A stretch of 64,000 nt of DNA, taken from positions 4,154,001-4,218,000 of the forward strand of contig OY762456.1 in assembly GCA_963665785.1 (NCBI GenBank). The letters run 5' to 3'. This document shows, one piece after another, positions 9,276-17,718 of this stretch. The notes beneath the pieces were generated by a model that made no database searches, was not told where the DNA came from, and worked only from the letters and a program-made list of their open reading frames with translations. Source of the stretch: UBA7455 sp026713185 (GTDB lineage Bacteria > Pseudomonadota > Gammaproteobacteria > Pseudomonadales > Azotimanducaceae). Position 1 is the stretch's first letter. Each line of letters starts with the position of its first letter. Position numbers and translations under genes: made by a program.

Positions 9276-9485
9276 TTACTGGACCAGTTCTTCTACCTGG
9301 ACCAGTTCTTCTACCTGGACCATGTAAGAGACTTTATTGATCATGCCGCGATTTGCAGGTGTATCAAAAACTTCCACAGTCTGATGGATTTTTCGTAAAC
9401 CTAATCCCGCAACACAAGCCTTATGATTCTTCAACTTGCCAATTGTGCTTTTGGTTAAAGTCACTTTGATTTTGCTATCCGCCAT
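9276..9485 (-). CDS. rpmD: Ribosomal protein L30, C-terminus lengthened by a duplication
   Basis: L30 is a small 50S protein. The core (KVTLTKSTIGKLKNHKACVAGLGLRKIH, then MINKVSYMVQVEE) is typical. The protein is 69 residues, a little long for the bacterial family of about 60. The extra length comes from an in-frame 18-bp tandem repeat that makes the end read VQVEEL twice and then VQ. The gene lies between rpsE and rplO as usual. Confidence 0.96.
   Translation of the reverse strand: MADSKIKVTLTKSTIGKLKNHKACVAGLGLRKIHQTVEVFDTPANRGMINKVSYMVQVEELVQVEELVQ
9279..9322 (-). repeat. 18-bp tandem repeat at the 3' end of rpmD
   Basis: The unit ctggaccagttcttctac occurs at 9279-9296 and 9297-9314 without mismatch, and a third partial copy (ctggacca) follows at 9315-9322. 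In the minus-strand frame it duplicates the VQVEEL end of L30. Confidence 0.92.
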
Positions 9486-9489
9486 GGGC

Positions 9490-9996
9490 CTATCCTGTTA
9501 CCTGTTCCGGCAGCAATCCGCGCTTTTCGGCGACATTCTCGGGAGAACGCATTCCCTGCAGCCCCTTGAAGGTTGCACGCACAACATTAACCTGTGTTGT
9601 AGAACCATATGATTTGGCCAGTACATTGTGGACACCCGATACTTCCAGGACAGCCCGCATGGTCTTTCCCGCGATAATCCCTGTACCTTCCGACGCGGGC
9701 TGCATGTAGATCCTGGAGGCTCCATGCTTTGCCGTAATTGGATATTGGATCGTGGTGCCGTTCAACTCCACCTGTATCATATTATGGCGTGCCGCCTGCA
9801 TTGCTTTCTGGATAGCCAGAGGAGGTTGCTGGGCTTTCCCGCGACCGTAGCCAACTCGACCATTGCCATCACCAACCACCGCCAGGGCGGTATATCTCAA
9901 ACTCCTGCCACCCTTGACCACCTTGGTAACCCGTTTGACTTTTATCAGTTTCTCCAGGAGACCTTCTTCGTTTTCCTGGTTGTCGTTATACGCCAT
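9490..9996 (-). CDS. rpsE: Ribosomal protein S5
   Basis: S5 takes part in decoding fidelity and mRNA unwinding at the 30S entry. The 168-residue protein has the double-stranded-RNA-binding-like N-terminal fold (LLEKLIKVKRVTKVVKGGRSLRY) with the spectinomycin loop region KVVKGG, followed by VGYGRGKAQQPPLAIQKA. It lies between rplR and rpmD. Confidence 0.97.
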   Translation of the reverse strand: MAYNDNQENEEGLLEKLIKVKRVTKVVKGGRSLRYTALAVVGDGNGRVGYGRGKAQQPPLAIQKAMQAARHNMIQVELNGTTIQYPITAKHGASRIYMQPASEGTGIIAGKTMRAVLEVSGVHNVLAKSYGSTTQVNVVRATFKGLQGMRSPENVAEKRGLLPEQVTG

Positions 9997-10025
9997 GCTG
10001 AATCCTCTTATCTTTTTTTGGGCGC

Positions 10026-10376
10026 CTAAAATAGCAACCCACCTTCCCGAGCGGCTTCTGCAAGCGCCTTGACTCGACCATGATATTTGTAACCCGATCT
10101 ATCAAATGCCACTCGTTCTATCCCCAACGATTTAGCTCGCTCCGCTATCAATGTACCGACTTTTCTCGCACCACCCACGTTTCCACTATCCTTGTCATGC
10201 AAAGGTGCTTCTACCGTAGAGGCTGATGCTTCAATATGATCGCCGCCAGCAGAAATCAACTGGGCATACATATGTCTTGGAGACCGGAACACTGAGAGCC
10301 TGGGGATCCCCAGACCAACCATGTGCTTTCTTCCTCTTCTGGCTCTACGGAGCCTCATCTGTTTTTTCTTGTTCAT
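10026..10376 (-). CDS. rplR: Ribosomal protein L18
   Basis: L18 binds 5S rRNA and brings it to the central protuberance. The 116 residues begin with a very basic N-terminus (MNKKKQMRLRRARRGRKHM), continue with PRLSVFRSPRHMYAQLI and end in FDRSGYKYHGRVKALAEAAREGGL, all family features. It lies between rplF and rpsE. Confidence 0.97.
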   Translation of the reverse strand: MNKKKQMRLRRARRGRKHMVGLGIPRLSVFRSPRHMYAQLISAGGDHIEASASTVEAPLHDKDSGNVGGARKVGTLIAERAKSLGIERVAFDRSGYKYHGRVKALAEAAREGGLLF

Positions 10377-10394
10377 TTCCGTCTTCTGTCTGTC

Positions 10395-10928
10395 CTACTT
10401 CTTCTTGGCTTCCTTGCGCCTTACATGCTCGTCAATGTAACGAACACCCTTGCCTTTGTATGGCTCCGGCGGTCGAAACGACCGTATCTCCGCAGATACC
10501 TGTCCAACGAGCTGCTTATCAATACCCTTTACCAGAATTTGGGTCTGGGTGGGTGTCTCAACTTCGATGCCATCAGGAATCGAATATTCGATGGGATGAG
10601 AAAACCCCAGGGTCAGAATGAGTTTCTTTCCCCGAATCTGTGCTCTGTAGCCAACACCCTGGAGTTCCAGTGACTTCTGAAAACCATCGCTTACACCAAC
10701 AACCATATTGTTTACTAGAGACCTGAATGTCCCAACCAAAGCATTGGAATTCCTGTCCGATTTTGTCGCCGCAAGCAACAATGCATTGTCTTCCAGCCTG
10801 ATCTCCACCAATTCATGCACAGTCAGGTTCAGCGTGCCCTTTCCTCCTTTAACACTCACCGTCTGTCCATCCAGAGTGACATCTACACCACCCGGGACGT
10901 CAACTGGATTGTTTGCAATTCGGGACAT
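10395..10928 (-). CDS. rplF: Ribosomal protein L6
   Basis: L6 lies near the GTPase-associated centre of the 50S subunit. The 177-residue protein has two alpha/beta repeats and the signature SRIANNPVDVPGGVDV at the start. The C-terminal RPPEPYKGKGVRYIDEHVRRKEAKKK contains the PEPYKGKG rRNA-contact loop. The gene is 14 bp downstream of rpsH. Confidence 0.97.
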   Translation of the reverse strand: MSRIANNPVDVPGGVDVTLDGQTVSVKGGKGTLNLTVHELVEIRLEDNALLLAATKSDRNSNALVGTFRSLVNNMVVGVSDGFQKSLELQGVGYRAQIRGKKLILTLGFSHPIEYSIPDGIEVETPTQTQILVKGIDKQLVGQVSAEIRSFRPPEPYKGKGVRYIDEHVRRKEAKKK

Positions 10929-10942
10929 CTTTTATACCTCCG

Positions 10943-11341
10943 TTAAAACACCGAGCAGATCAACTCGCCGCCAATTCCTGCTGAGCGGGCCGCACGATCA
11001 GTCATCACACCCCTGTTCGTCGACAAAATAATAATTCCGAGTCCACCTTTCACACTGGGAATATTGTCTTTACCCTTGTATTGACGCAGCCCGGGTCTGG
11101 AGAGCCTTTTTATCTCCTCTATGACAGGCTTGCCTTCAATATATTTCAACTTGATATTCAGCGTGGACTTACCGGTGTCTCCCTTTGAGACGACAAAATC
11201 ATCCACAAATCCTTCGTCCCGCAGAACCCGCGCAATAGCTGCCTTTGTCCTGGATGAGGAGATGGACACTTCGCCAATTCTTGCCAACTGTGCATTGCGA
11301 ATGCGCGTCAGCATATCCGCCAGAGGATCCTGCATTGTCAT
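10943..11341 (-). CDS. rpsH: Ribosomal protein S8
   Basis: S8 is a primary binder of the 16S central domain and the spc operon repressor in E. coli. The start is set at ATG 11341 (MTMQDPLADMLTRIRNAQ, 132 residues), with AAGGAG six bases upstream. ATG 11335 is the alternative. The frame open to 11422 overlaps rpsN and is not used. The C-terminal STNRGVMTDRAARSAGIGGELICSVF is the conserved RNA-contact region. Confidence 0.96.
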   Translation of the reverse strand: MTMQDPLADMLTRIRNAQLARIGEVSISSSRTKAAIARVLRDEGFVDDFVVSKGDTGKSTLNIKLKYIEGKPVIEEIKRLSRPGLRQYKGKDNIPSVKGGLGIIILSTNRGVMTDRAARSAGIGGELICSVF

Positions 11342-11351
11342 TGCTTTCTCC

Positions 11352-11657
11352 TTACCAACTTGACTTGACCAGGCCAGGTACATCACCTCGCATGGCAGCT
11401 TCACGCAACTTGGTCCGCGCAAGACCGAATCTTCGATAGACCGCGTGTGGTCTCCCAGTCAGCCAACACCGGCGTACCTGTCGACTGGGGCTCGCATCTC
11501 TCGGTAACTGCTGCAGCTTAAGCTGGGCGTCCCAACGATCTTCGTCTGTTGTCTCCGGATTGCGGATTGTTTCCTTCAGTGCCGCTCGTTTAGCTGCGTA
11601 CTTCTTCGCAATACGCTGTCGCTTCAGTTCACGGTTTATCATTGATATTTTAGCCAT
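11352..11657 (-). CDS. rpsN: Ribosomal protein S14, zinc-free long form
   Basis: S14 lies in the 30S head. The 101-residue length and the lack of paired CxxC motifs mark it as the long zinc-independent form. It starts MAKISMINRELKRQRIAKK and contains the conserved CWLTGRPHAVYRRFGLARTKLRE block. It is 16 bp after rplE and 10 bp before rpsH. Confidence 0.97.
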   Translation of the reverse strand: MAKISMINRELKRQRIAKKYAAKRAALKETIRNPETTDEDRWDAQLKLQQLPRDASPSRQVRRCWLTGRPHAVYRRFGLARTKLREAAMRGDVPGLVKSSW

Positions 11658-11673
11658 CGTCTATCCGTAATTA

Positions 11674-12219
11674 TTAACTTGATTCCCTTAATGGGAAATT
11701 AAAGGCATGTAGTAAAGCCCTGCTCTGATCATCAGTTACCGCAGTCGTCACTATGTCAACATCCAAACCGCGAATCCGATCAATCTTGTCGTAGTCTATC
11801 TCGGGGAAAACAATCTGTTCCGCTATACCCATTGCAAAATTCCCCTGTCCATCAAAGGAGCGAGGGCTGATTCCCCGGAAATCCCGTTGTCTCGGAATTG
11901 CAATATTGATCAGGCGATCAAAAAATTCATACATGCGTTCACGGCGCAAAGTCACTTTGCATCCGACAGGAAATCCGTCACGAATCTTGAACCCGGCTAT
12001 CGACTTGCGAGCATTGGTAATAATGGCTTTCTGTCCGGCAATGGCTTCCAGATTCTCTACCGCGGCATCGAGCTGTTTTCTATCAGCAACAGCTTCACCT
12101 ACACCCATGTTCAGCACGATTTTGCTGAGCCTGGGCACTTCCATGATATTGCTCAACCCAAGTTCTTCTTTGAGAGCGGGTTTGATTTCCTGTTCGTATT
12201 TTTTCTTTAAATCAGCCAT
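11674..12219 (-). CDS. rplE: Ribosomal protein L5
   Basis: L5 binds 5S rRNA and forms a bridge to the 30S head. The 181 residues include NIMEVPRLSKIVLNMGVGEA, the KPSIAGFKIRDGFPVGCKVTLR-type block and FPEIDYDKIDRIRGLDVDIVTTA. It is 4 bp downstream of rplX, so the two are probably coupled. Confidence 0.97.
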   Translation of the reverse strand: MADLKKKYEQEIKPALKEELGLSNIMEVPRLSKIVLNMGVGEAVADRKQLDAAVENLEAIAGQKAIITNARKSIAGFKIRDGFPVGCKVTLRRERMYEFFDRLINIAIPRQRDFRGISPRSFDGQGNFAMGIAEQIVFPEIDYDKIDRIRGLDVDIVTTAVTDDQSRALLHAFNFPLRESS

Positions 12220-12223
12220 CTAC

Positions 12224-12541
12224 CTAACCGTCGATCTGTTCACCGGTGGATTTGAATATCCGTACTTTTCTGCCGTCATCCAAAATTTTTATCCCTATCC
12301 GGTCTGCCTTGTTTGTCTCACTGTTGTATATGGCAACGTTGGATGCCTGAACAGGCGCCTCTTTTTCAATAATACCGCCAGCCTGTCCCATCTGAGGATT
12401 TCCCTTGGTATGACGTTTGACCATGTTCACACCAGAGATATACAAGCGGCCATTGTCCAACATCCGGGTAACTATTCCGGTTACTCCCTTGTCTTTACCT
12501 GTAATGACGATGACCTGATCATCTTTTTTGATCTTTTGCAT
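12224..12541 (-). CDS. rplX: Ribosomal protein L24
   Basis: L24 is an assembly-initiator protein for the 50S subunit. The 105-residue protein has an N-terminal KOW motif (DDQVIVITGKDKGVTGIV), then GVNMVKRHTKGNPQMGQAGGIIEKEAPV, typical of the family. It lies between rplN and rplE. Confidence 0.97.
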   Translation of the reverse strand: MQKIKKDDQVIVITGKDKGVTGIVTRMLDNGRLYISGVNMVKRHTKGNPQMGQAGGIIEKEAPVQASNVAIYNSETNKADRIGIKILDDGRKVRIFKSTGEQIDG

Positions 12542-12552
12542 TAGATAAACCC

Positions 12553-12921
12553 TTACAACACTTCCGGCGCCAGGGAGATAATCCGCATGAAATTATCGTC
12601 ACGGAGTTCTCTGGTGACCGGTCCGAATATTCGAGTCCCTATCGGCTGCCGCTGAGCGTTGAGTAGAACAGCGGCATTGCCATCGAATCGGATGACAGAA
12701 CCATCGGAACGCCGAACTCCTTTCTTCGTACGAACCACTACAGCATCCAAAACCTGTCCTTTTGTGACACGCCCTCTCGGGATTGCCTCCTTGACTGTGA
12801 CCTTGATCACGTCACCTACACGCGCGTACCTTCGCTTCGAACCACCCAACACCTTGATACACATCACCCGGCGCGCACCACTATTGTCCGCTATATCCAA
12901 ATATGTCTGCGCCTGAATCAT
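12553..12921 (-). CDS. rplN: Ribosomal protein L14
   Basis: L14 lies at the subunit interface (bridge B8) and is the binding platform for RsfS. The 122 residues start MIQAQTYLDIADNSGARRVMC and contain RRYARVGDVIKVTVKEAIP and the GTRIFGPVTRELRD end block. It is the first gene of the spc block and is separated from rpsQ by 88 bp, the largest internal gap in this ribosomal cluster. Confidence 0.97.
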   Translation of the reverse strand: MIQAQTYLDIADNSGARRVMCIKVLGGSKRRYARVGDVIKVTVKEAIPRGRVTKGQVLDAVVVRTKKGVRRSDGSVIRFDGNAAVLLNAQRQPIGTRIFGPVTRELRDDNFMRIISLAPEVL

Positions 12922-12951
12922 GCCTTTAACTCCACATCCAAATTTCTTTCA

Positions 12952-12983
12952 TTCAGCCATTCTTTAACTGCCAGACGGCTGAA
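12952..12983 (-). promoter_or_regulatory. Inverted repeat upstream of rplN
   Basis: ttcagcc at 12952-12958 pairs perfectly with ggctgaa at 12977-12983 across an 18-nt loop, inside the 88-bp gap between rpsQ and rplN. In E. coli the spc promoter and leader lie in this gap. I see no strong promoter here, so the role is uncertain. Confidence 0.35.
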
Positions 12984-13009
12984 CTGCCTGGCCGATAATC
13001 AACGTGCTG

Positions 13010-13276
13010 CTAAAAAACAGAAGACTTTCTGTCGATACTTTTCAGTTCCCATGCCTTGGTTCTTGAAATCGGTCTGGTTTCCATGATGGTGACTACATCA
13101 CCTTCCTGACATGCATTCTCTGGATCATGGGCGTGAATCTTCCGTGAACGCTTAATATATTTACCGTATAACGGATGCTTGATCCGGCGTTCTACCAGAA
13201 CCGTAATTGTCTTGTCCATCTTGTTACTGACAACGGCGCCGCTTGCCGTACGCGCCAGGTTTTTTTGTTCGCTCAT
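13010..13276 (-). CDS. rpsQ: Ribosomal protein S17
   Basis: S17 is an early assembly protein of the 30S body. ATG 13276 (MSEQKNLARTASGAVVSNKM, 88 residues) is chosen because AGGAAG lies just upstream. A frame open to 13333 overlaps rpmC. The OB-fold core TITVLVERRIKHPLYGKYIKRSRK is conserved. It is the last gene of the S10 block and starts 7 bp after rpmC. Confidence 0.96.
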   Translation of the reverse strand: MSEQKNLARTASGAVVSNKMDKTITVLVERRIKHPLYGKYIKRSRKIHAHDPENACQEGDVVTIMETRPISRTKAWELKSIDRKSSVF

Positions 13277-13283
13277 AGTCTTC

Positions 13284-13481
13284 CTATGTCGCCGTCCGGC
13301 GCTTTTCACCCAGAATGGTCTTGACCCGTGCAATGTCTCTGGATACTTCTTTCAACAAATGAGACTGCCGCAACTGTCCGGTAGATTGTTGCATTCGAAA
13401 ATTGAATTGATCCTTAACCATCTTATCAAGCTCTACTTTCAACTCGTCGACAGACTTTTCTCTTAACTCAGATGCTCTCAT
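13284..13481 (-). CDS. rpmC: Ribosomal protein L29
   Basis: L29 lies by the exit tunnel and is part of the docking site for SRP and trigger factor. The 65-residue two-helix protein starts MRASELREKSVDELKVELD and contains FNFRMQQSTGQL and RDIARVKTILGEKR. It is 13 bp after rplP. Confidence 0.97.
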   Translation of the reverse strand: MRASELREKSVDELKVELDKMVKDQFNFRMQQSTGQLRQSHLLKEVSRDIARVKTILGEKRRTAT

Positions 13482-13494
13482 AACCCGTTCTCCC

Positions 13495-13908
13495 TTACAT
13501 GACCTGACGTTTTACGAACGTGGTCGTGAATGGCAGTTTTGCAGCCGCGAGGCTTAATGCGTCTCTGGCAACTTCTTCTGTTACCCCTTCCATTTCATAT
13601 AACACCCTTCCCGGTTTGACCTGGGCCACCCAGTATTCAACGTTCCCCTTACCCTTGCCCTGCCGGACTTCCAGCGGTTTTTGCGTTATGGGCTTGTCTG
13701 GAAAAACCCTGATCCAGATCTGGCCACCTCTTTTTACCCTGCGTGTTATGGCACGACGACCTGCCTCAATCTGACGTGCCGTAATCCGGCCTCTACCCGT
13801 GGCTTTCAAACCGTATTCACCAAAATTGACAGAGTTGCCCCGGTGGGCAAGTCCGCGATTACGACCTTTCTGTTGTTTTCTGAATTTTGTACGTTTCGGT
13901 TGCAACAT
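13495..13908 (-). CDS. rplP: Ribosomal protein L16
   Basis: L16 helps position the A-site tRNA in the 50S subunit. The 137 residues open with MLQPKRTKFRKQQKGRNRG and contain the RRAITRRVKRGGQIWIRVFPDKP block. The arginine hydroxylated by YcfD in E. coli falls in this region. The gene lies between rpsC and rpmC. Confidence 0.97.
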   Translation of the reverse strand: MLQPKRTKFRKQQKGRNRGLAHRGNSVNFGEYGLKATGRGRITARQIEAGRRAITRRVKRGGQIWIRVFPDKPITQKPLEVRQGKGKGNVEYWVAQVKPGRVLYEMEGVTEEVARDALSLAAAKLPFTTTFVKRQVM

Positions 13909-13944
13909 GGCTCTTCATCCAAACCCGCTTAGGGTTCCGGCTCC

Positions 13945-14619
13945 TTATCCAAAACTCCGGGCATTTTTTGATTGCTGTGGCTCTTCGCGCTGACCCAGAA
14001 TTTCACCTTTGAAAATCCAGACCTTGATGCCGATGATTCCATAAGTCGTCAGAGCTTCAGCCGTGGCATAGTCGATATCCGCCCGTAATGTATGCAGAGG
14101 TACCCTGCCTTCGTGTTGACTCTCGGCCCGGGCAATCTCCAATCCTCCCAGACGGCCAGCCACACGAACCTTGATGCCATCGGCGCCAAGGCGCATTGCA
14201 TTCTGTATTACCCGCTTCACCGCACGTCTGAAGTTAACACGGCGTTCCAACTGCTGGGCGATGTTCTGTGCCACCAGATAGGCATCCAGTTCAGGCTTTC
14301 TGATTTCTTCTATGTTCAGGTATACCGGTACGCCCATCATTTGGGATACTTCCTGACGCAGTCGCTCAACATCCTCGCCTTTTTTCCCGATAACAATACC
14401 TGGCCTGGCCGTGTGGACTGTAATCGTGGCTGTCTGTGTTGGGCGCTTGATTTCGACCCTGCTGACAGAAGCCTGGGCAAGCCGTTTCTGGATGAACTCC
14501 CGTACCTTCAGATCTCCATGCAACATTTCCACATAAGCCTGACCCTTGGCATACCAGACCGAAGTATGGTCTTTCACTATGCCAAGGCGCATACCTGTAG
14601 GATGTACTTTCTGACCCAT
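13945..14619 (-). CDS. rpsC: Ribosomal protein S3
   Basis: S3 lies at the mRNA entry channel and shares in helicase activity with S4 and S5. The 224-residue protein has a type II KH domain with the GKKGEDVERLRQEV loop near residues 77-90 and the C-terminal block GRLGGLEIARAE..GRVPLHTLRADIDYA. The start MGQKVHPTGMRLGIVKDH is canonical. It is 24 bp after rplV. Confidence 0.97.
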   Translation of the reverse strand: MGQKVHPTGMRLGIVKDHTSVWYAKGQAYVEMLHGDLKVREFIQKRLAQASVSRVEIKRPTQTATITVHTARPGIVIGKKGEDVERLRQEVSQMMGVPVYLNIEEIRKPELDAYLVAQNIAQQLERRVNFRRAVKRVIQNAMRLGADGIKVRVAGRLGGLEIARAESQHEGRVPLHTLRADIDYATAEALTTYGIIGIKVWIFKGEILGQREEPQQSKNARSFG

Positions 14620-14643
14620 AATAGTCTCCGTCTGAATCCGGGG

Positions 14644-14976
14644 TTACTCGTCCGCAACCGTTAATGTGATATGGCAGGTTCTTTTCAGTATCCGGTCAAA
14701 CCTTCCCTTGGCTCGCGACTTGATCCTTTTGAACGTAACACCTTCATCAACATATATTTTTGATACCTTGAGTTCGTCAACATCAGCGCCTTCATTATGT
14801 TCAGCATTGGCAATAGCTGACCCCAACAACTTATGTACCAGATGCGATCCCTTTTTTGTGCTGAATGTAAGCAGGGAAATCGCTTCTTCTACATTCTTGC
14901 CTCTGATCTGTTCTGCAATCAATCTGGCTTTATATGCAGACAATGGGGCTCGTTTCAATTTCGCTGATACTTCCAT
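14644..14976 (-). CDS. rplV: Ribosomal protein L22
   Basis: L22 lines the exit tunnel with its long beta hairpin. The start is set at ATG 14976 (MEVSAKLKRAPLSAYKARL, 110 residues) behind AGAGGA. A frame to 15015 runs into rpsS. The hairpin region (DEGVTFKRIKSRAKGRFDRILKR), where macrolide-resistance changes occur in other species, is wild-type in appearance. Confidence 0.96.
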   Translation of the reverse strand: MEVSAKLKRAPLSAYKARLIAEQIRGKNVEEAISLLTFSTKKGSHLVHKLLGSAIANAEHNEGADVDELKVSKIYVDEGVTFKRIKSRAKGRFDRILKRTCHITLTVADE

Positions 14977-14986
14977 CTCAAATCCT

Positions 14987-15262
14987 CTACCGCCGGGTCT
15001 TCCTGTCAGCAGCATGACCGCGAAATGTCCTGGTCATCGCGAACTCACCCAATTTGTGTCCAACCATATCTTCACTGATAAACACAGGAACATGTTGACG
15101 GCCATTGTGGACCTGAATCGTCAACCCCACGAAATCAGGGGTAATCATTGATCGTCGGGACCACGTCCTGATCGGTCGTTTGTCGTTTCCTTCTATGGCT
15201 TTCTGGACCTTGTTCATAAGGTGAATGTCTACAAATGGTCCTTTCTTCAAACTTCTAGGCAT
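14987..15262 (-). CDS. rpsS: Ribosomal protein S19
   Basis: S19 forms a complex with S13 in the 30S head. The 91 residues are canonical: MPRSLKKGPFVDIHLMNKV, then RTWSRRSMITPDFVGLTIQVHNGRQHVPVFI. The gene lies between rplB and rplV. Confidence 0.97.
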   Translation of the reverse strand: MPRSLKKGPFVDIHLMNKVQKAIEGNDKRPIRTWSRRSMITPDFVGLTIQVHNGRQHVPVFISEDMVGHKLGEFAMTRTFRGHAADRKTRR

Positions 15263-15283
15263 AATTTATCTTCCGACGGGCTC

Positions 15284-16114
15284 TTATCTCCTGCTGGATT
15301 TTCTACGGACAATCATCTTGTCCGTTCTTTTATTCTTGCGGGTTTTGTGACCCTTTGTCGGTTGTCCCCATGGGGATACCGGATGACGCCCTCCTGAGGT
15401 TTTTCCTTCGCCACCCCCATGAGGATGATCAACCGGATTCATTACGACACCTCTGACAGTCGGCCTGACTCCTCTCCATCGTTTTGCACCGGCCTTACCA
15501 AGTGATCTCAGGTTATGTTCCGGATTGCTGACTTCACCCAGGGTCGCACAGCATGCTGATAACACTTTGCGCATCTCACCCGACCGCAGTCTTAACGTAG
15601 AGTACAGTCCTTCTTTAGCGACCAACTGTGCAGACGTACCGGCACTTCGCGCCAGTTGTGCCCCTTTCCCGGGCTTCAGTTCAATACAGTGAATGACACT
15701 GCCCATAGGAATATTACGCATGGGAAGAGAATTGCCTGGACGCATTGGCACGTTGTCACCGGATTGTACTTCATCACCTGCTGCGAGGTTGCGGGGGGCT
15801 ATGATATATCTTCTTTCGCCGTCGGCGTATTTGAGGAGGGCTATGTTGGCGGTTCGGTTGGGATCGTATTCGAGTCTTTCTACTGTTGCTGTAATGCCTT
15901 TTTTATTTCGTTTAAAATCAATTTTTCGATACTTCTGTTTATGACCTCCACCAATATGGCGGGTCGTAATCCTGCCATTATTATTTCTGCCGCCGGTTCT
16001 CGATTTTTTCTCCAGCAGCGGTTTCCATGGCGCGCCCCGGTGCAGTTGCGGATTAACGACTGTTACGACAAACCGACGACCGGGTGATGTTGGTTTTGCT
16101 TTTACGACTGCCAT
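15284..16114 (-). CDS. rplB: Ribosomal protein L2
   Basis: L2 is a universal 50S protein needed for peptidyl-transferase assembly and subunit joining. The 276-residue protein contains the OB and SH3-like domains and the universal NPVDHPHGGGEGK loop near residues 227-239, with the histidine implicated near the active site. The C-terminus is very basic (KTRKNKRTDKMIVRRKSSRR). It is 21 bp after rplW. Confidence 0.98.
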   Translation of the reverse strand: MAVVKAKPTSPGRRFVVTVVNPQLHRGAPWKPLLEKKSRTGGRNNNGRITTRHIGGGHKQKYRKIDFKRNKKGITATVERLEYDPNRTANIALLKYADGERRYIIAPRNLAAGDEVQSGDNVPMRPGNSLPMRNIPMGSVIHCIELKPGKGAQLARSAGTSAQLVAKEGLYSTLRLRSGEMRKVLSACCATLGEVSNPEHNLRSLGKAGAKRWRGVRPTVRGVVMNPVDHPHGGGEGKTSGGRHPVSPWGQPTKGHKTRKNKRTDKMIVRRKSSRR

Positions 16115-16135
16115 TTCAATATTCCGTCAGAATTC

Positions 16136-16432
16136 TCAATTTATGGAACCAAAGTCGATGTCATAACCTTCTTCAAGTCGGACATAGGCTTTCTTCCAAT
16201 TTGGTTTACGTCTCAAACCCCTGAAAGTTCGCTTTACTTTTCCCTTGACGTTCATCACGGTGACGTTCTTAACCTCAACCTTGTAAATTTTCTCTACAGC
16301 TTCCCTGATTTCCTGCCGTGTTGCGTTTTTGACGACCTTGAAAGTAATCTGATCAGAATCTTCCGCGACAATCGTCGCTTTCTCGGAGATATGTGCACCC
16401 AGAATGACTTTATACATCCGTTCGTTGTTCAT
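16136..16432 (-). CDS. rplW: Ribosomal protein L23
   Basis: L23 is the exit-tunnel protein that docks trigger factor and SRP. The 98 residues include LGAHISEKATIVAED and KIYKVEVKNVTVMNVKGK, followed by the basic loop KRTFRGLRRKPNWKKAYV. Its start overlaps the end of rplD by 4 bp, which suggests coupled translation. Confidence 0.97.
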   Translation of the reverse strand: MNNERMYKVILGAHISEKATIVAEDSDQITFKVVKNATRQEIREAVEKIYKVEVKNVTVMNVKGKVKRTFRGLRRKPNWKKAYVRLEEGYDIDFGSIN

Positions 16433-17049
16433 CCCAGTACCTCTTCCACCTGTTTCAGAGCACCGACCGTAAACAAAACCTTCTGGAAACCAATGAGGTT
16501 TACAGGATTTATGCCCTGTACGTCAATGACCTCTACGTTGCGCAGATTCCGTGCTCCCAGGTACAGGTTGCTGTCAACCTCTTCCACTACAACCAGGACA
16601 TTAGTCAGATCGAGATTCTTCAGAAGTTCATGTACCTGTCTGGTTTTAGGTGTATCCACAGAAAAATCACTGGTGACGACCACACGACCCTGGCGAATCA
16701 GCTCTGACAGTATTGATTGCATCGCCCCGCGATACATCTTTCGATTGATCTTCTGTGAATAATCACTTGGTTTTGCAGCAAACGTCACTCCGCCACCACG
16801 CCAGATCGGACTGCGTATCGTACCGGCTCTGGCTCGCCCGGTACCTTTTTGCCGATAGGGTTTTCTACCACCGCCATTGACTTCTGACCTTGATTTAAGG
16901 GATTTCGTACCCTGTCTGCCTTCCGCCATGTAGGCAACAACTACCTGATGAACCAGCGCCTCGTTAAACTGGCGTCCAAAAGCAGATTCCGAGACATTGA
17001 CTGCCTGTTCGGTTATTCCCTTGCCTGGCTCTGAAATATTGAGGTTCAA
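16429..17049 (-). CDS. rplD: Ribosomal protein L4
   Basis: L4 reaches into the exit tunnel and, in E. coli, represses its own S10 operon by binding the leader. The 206 residues contain the conserved loop GGGRKPYRQKGTGRARAGTIRSPIWRGGGVTF. That loop and the globular part are intact, so the autoregulatory surface is probably present. It overlaps rplC and rplW by 4 bp each. Confidence 0.97.
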   Translation of the reverse strand: MNLNISEPGKGITEQAVNVSESAFGRQFNEALVHQVVVAYMAEGRQGTKSLKSRSEVNGGGRKPYRQKGTGRARAGTIRSPIWRGGGVTFAAKPSDYSQKINRKMYRGAMQSILSELIRQGRVVVTSDFSVDTPKTRQVHELLKNLDLTNVLVVVEEVDSNLYLGARNLRNVEVIDVQGINPVNLIGFQKVLFTVGALKQVEEVLG

Positions 17050-17699
17050 GATTTCACTCCGCTGGACTGTGACTTGACTGCAGGCCGAACAATCACATCA
17101 CCTCCTGTAGCGCCCGGTACTGCACCTCTTACCAACAACAGGTTGTTCTCTTCATCAACTCGAACTACCTCCAGAGACTGTACTGTCACTTGTGCCGAAC
17201 CCATGTGACCTGCCATCTTCTTGCCTTTAAATACACGTCCCGGTGTCTGACATTGACCAATGGAACCTGGTGCGCGGTGGGATATCGAGTTGCCGTGAGT
17301 TGCATCCTGCATTTTGAAATTATGTCGTTTTACTACACCTGCAAAACCTTTTCCCTTTGACCTTCCCGTAACATCAACTCTCTGACCTTCTTCAAAAGCT
17401 GAGACTGAAAGGGTATCTCCGGTATTGATTTCTGTATCACCGGTGAAGCGGAATTCCCGGGTGAATTTGCCGGCTTCCACACTTGCCTTGCTGAAATGTC
17501 CAACAGCAGGTTTGTTCACATTCGATGGCTTTATCCCACCGCAGGTAATCTGAACCGCCGAATAACCATCATTCTGTTCTGTTTTGACCTGGCTGATCCT
17601 GTTTGGCGCCGCTTCAATGACAGTTACGGGCACTGACTGACCATCTTCGGTGAAGATTCTGGTCATGCCTTTCTTGATCCCAACAATGCCGATAATCAT
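17046..17699 (-). CDS. rplC: Ribosomal protein L3
   Basis: L3 starts 50S assembly and extends a finger to the peptidyl-transferase centre. ATG 17699 (MIIGIVGIKKGMTRIFTEDG, 217 residues) is chosen behind GAGGAG. The frame continues to 17717, adding six residues. The glycine-rich finger NSISHRAPGSIGQCQTPGRVFKGKKMAGHMG is intact, with the glutamine that PrmB methylates in E. coli. It follows rpsJ closely. Confidence 0.97.
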   Translation of the reverse strand: MIIGIVGIKKGMTRIFTEDGQSVPVTVIEAAPNRISQVKTEQNDGYSAVQITCGGIKPSNVNKPAVGHFSKASVEAGKFTREFRFTGDTEINTGDTLSVSAFEEGQRVDVTGRSKGKGFAGVVKRHNFKMQDATHGNSISHRAPGSIGQCQTPGRVFKGKKMAGHMGSAQVTVQSLEVVRVDEENNLLLVRGAVPGATGGDVIVRPAVKSQSSGVKS

Positions 17700-17718
17700 C
17701 CTCAACTCCTCAACCACC

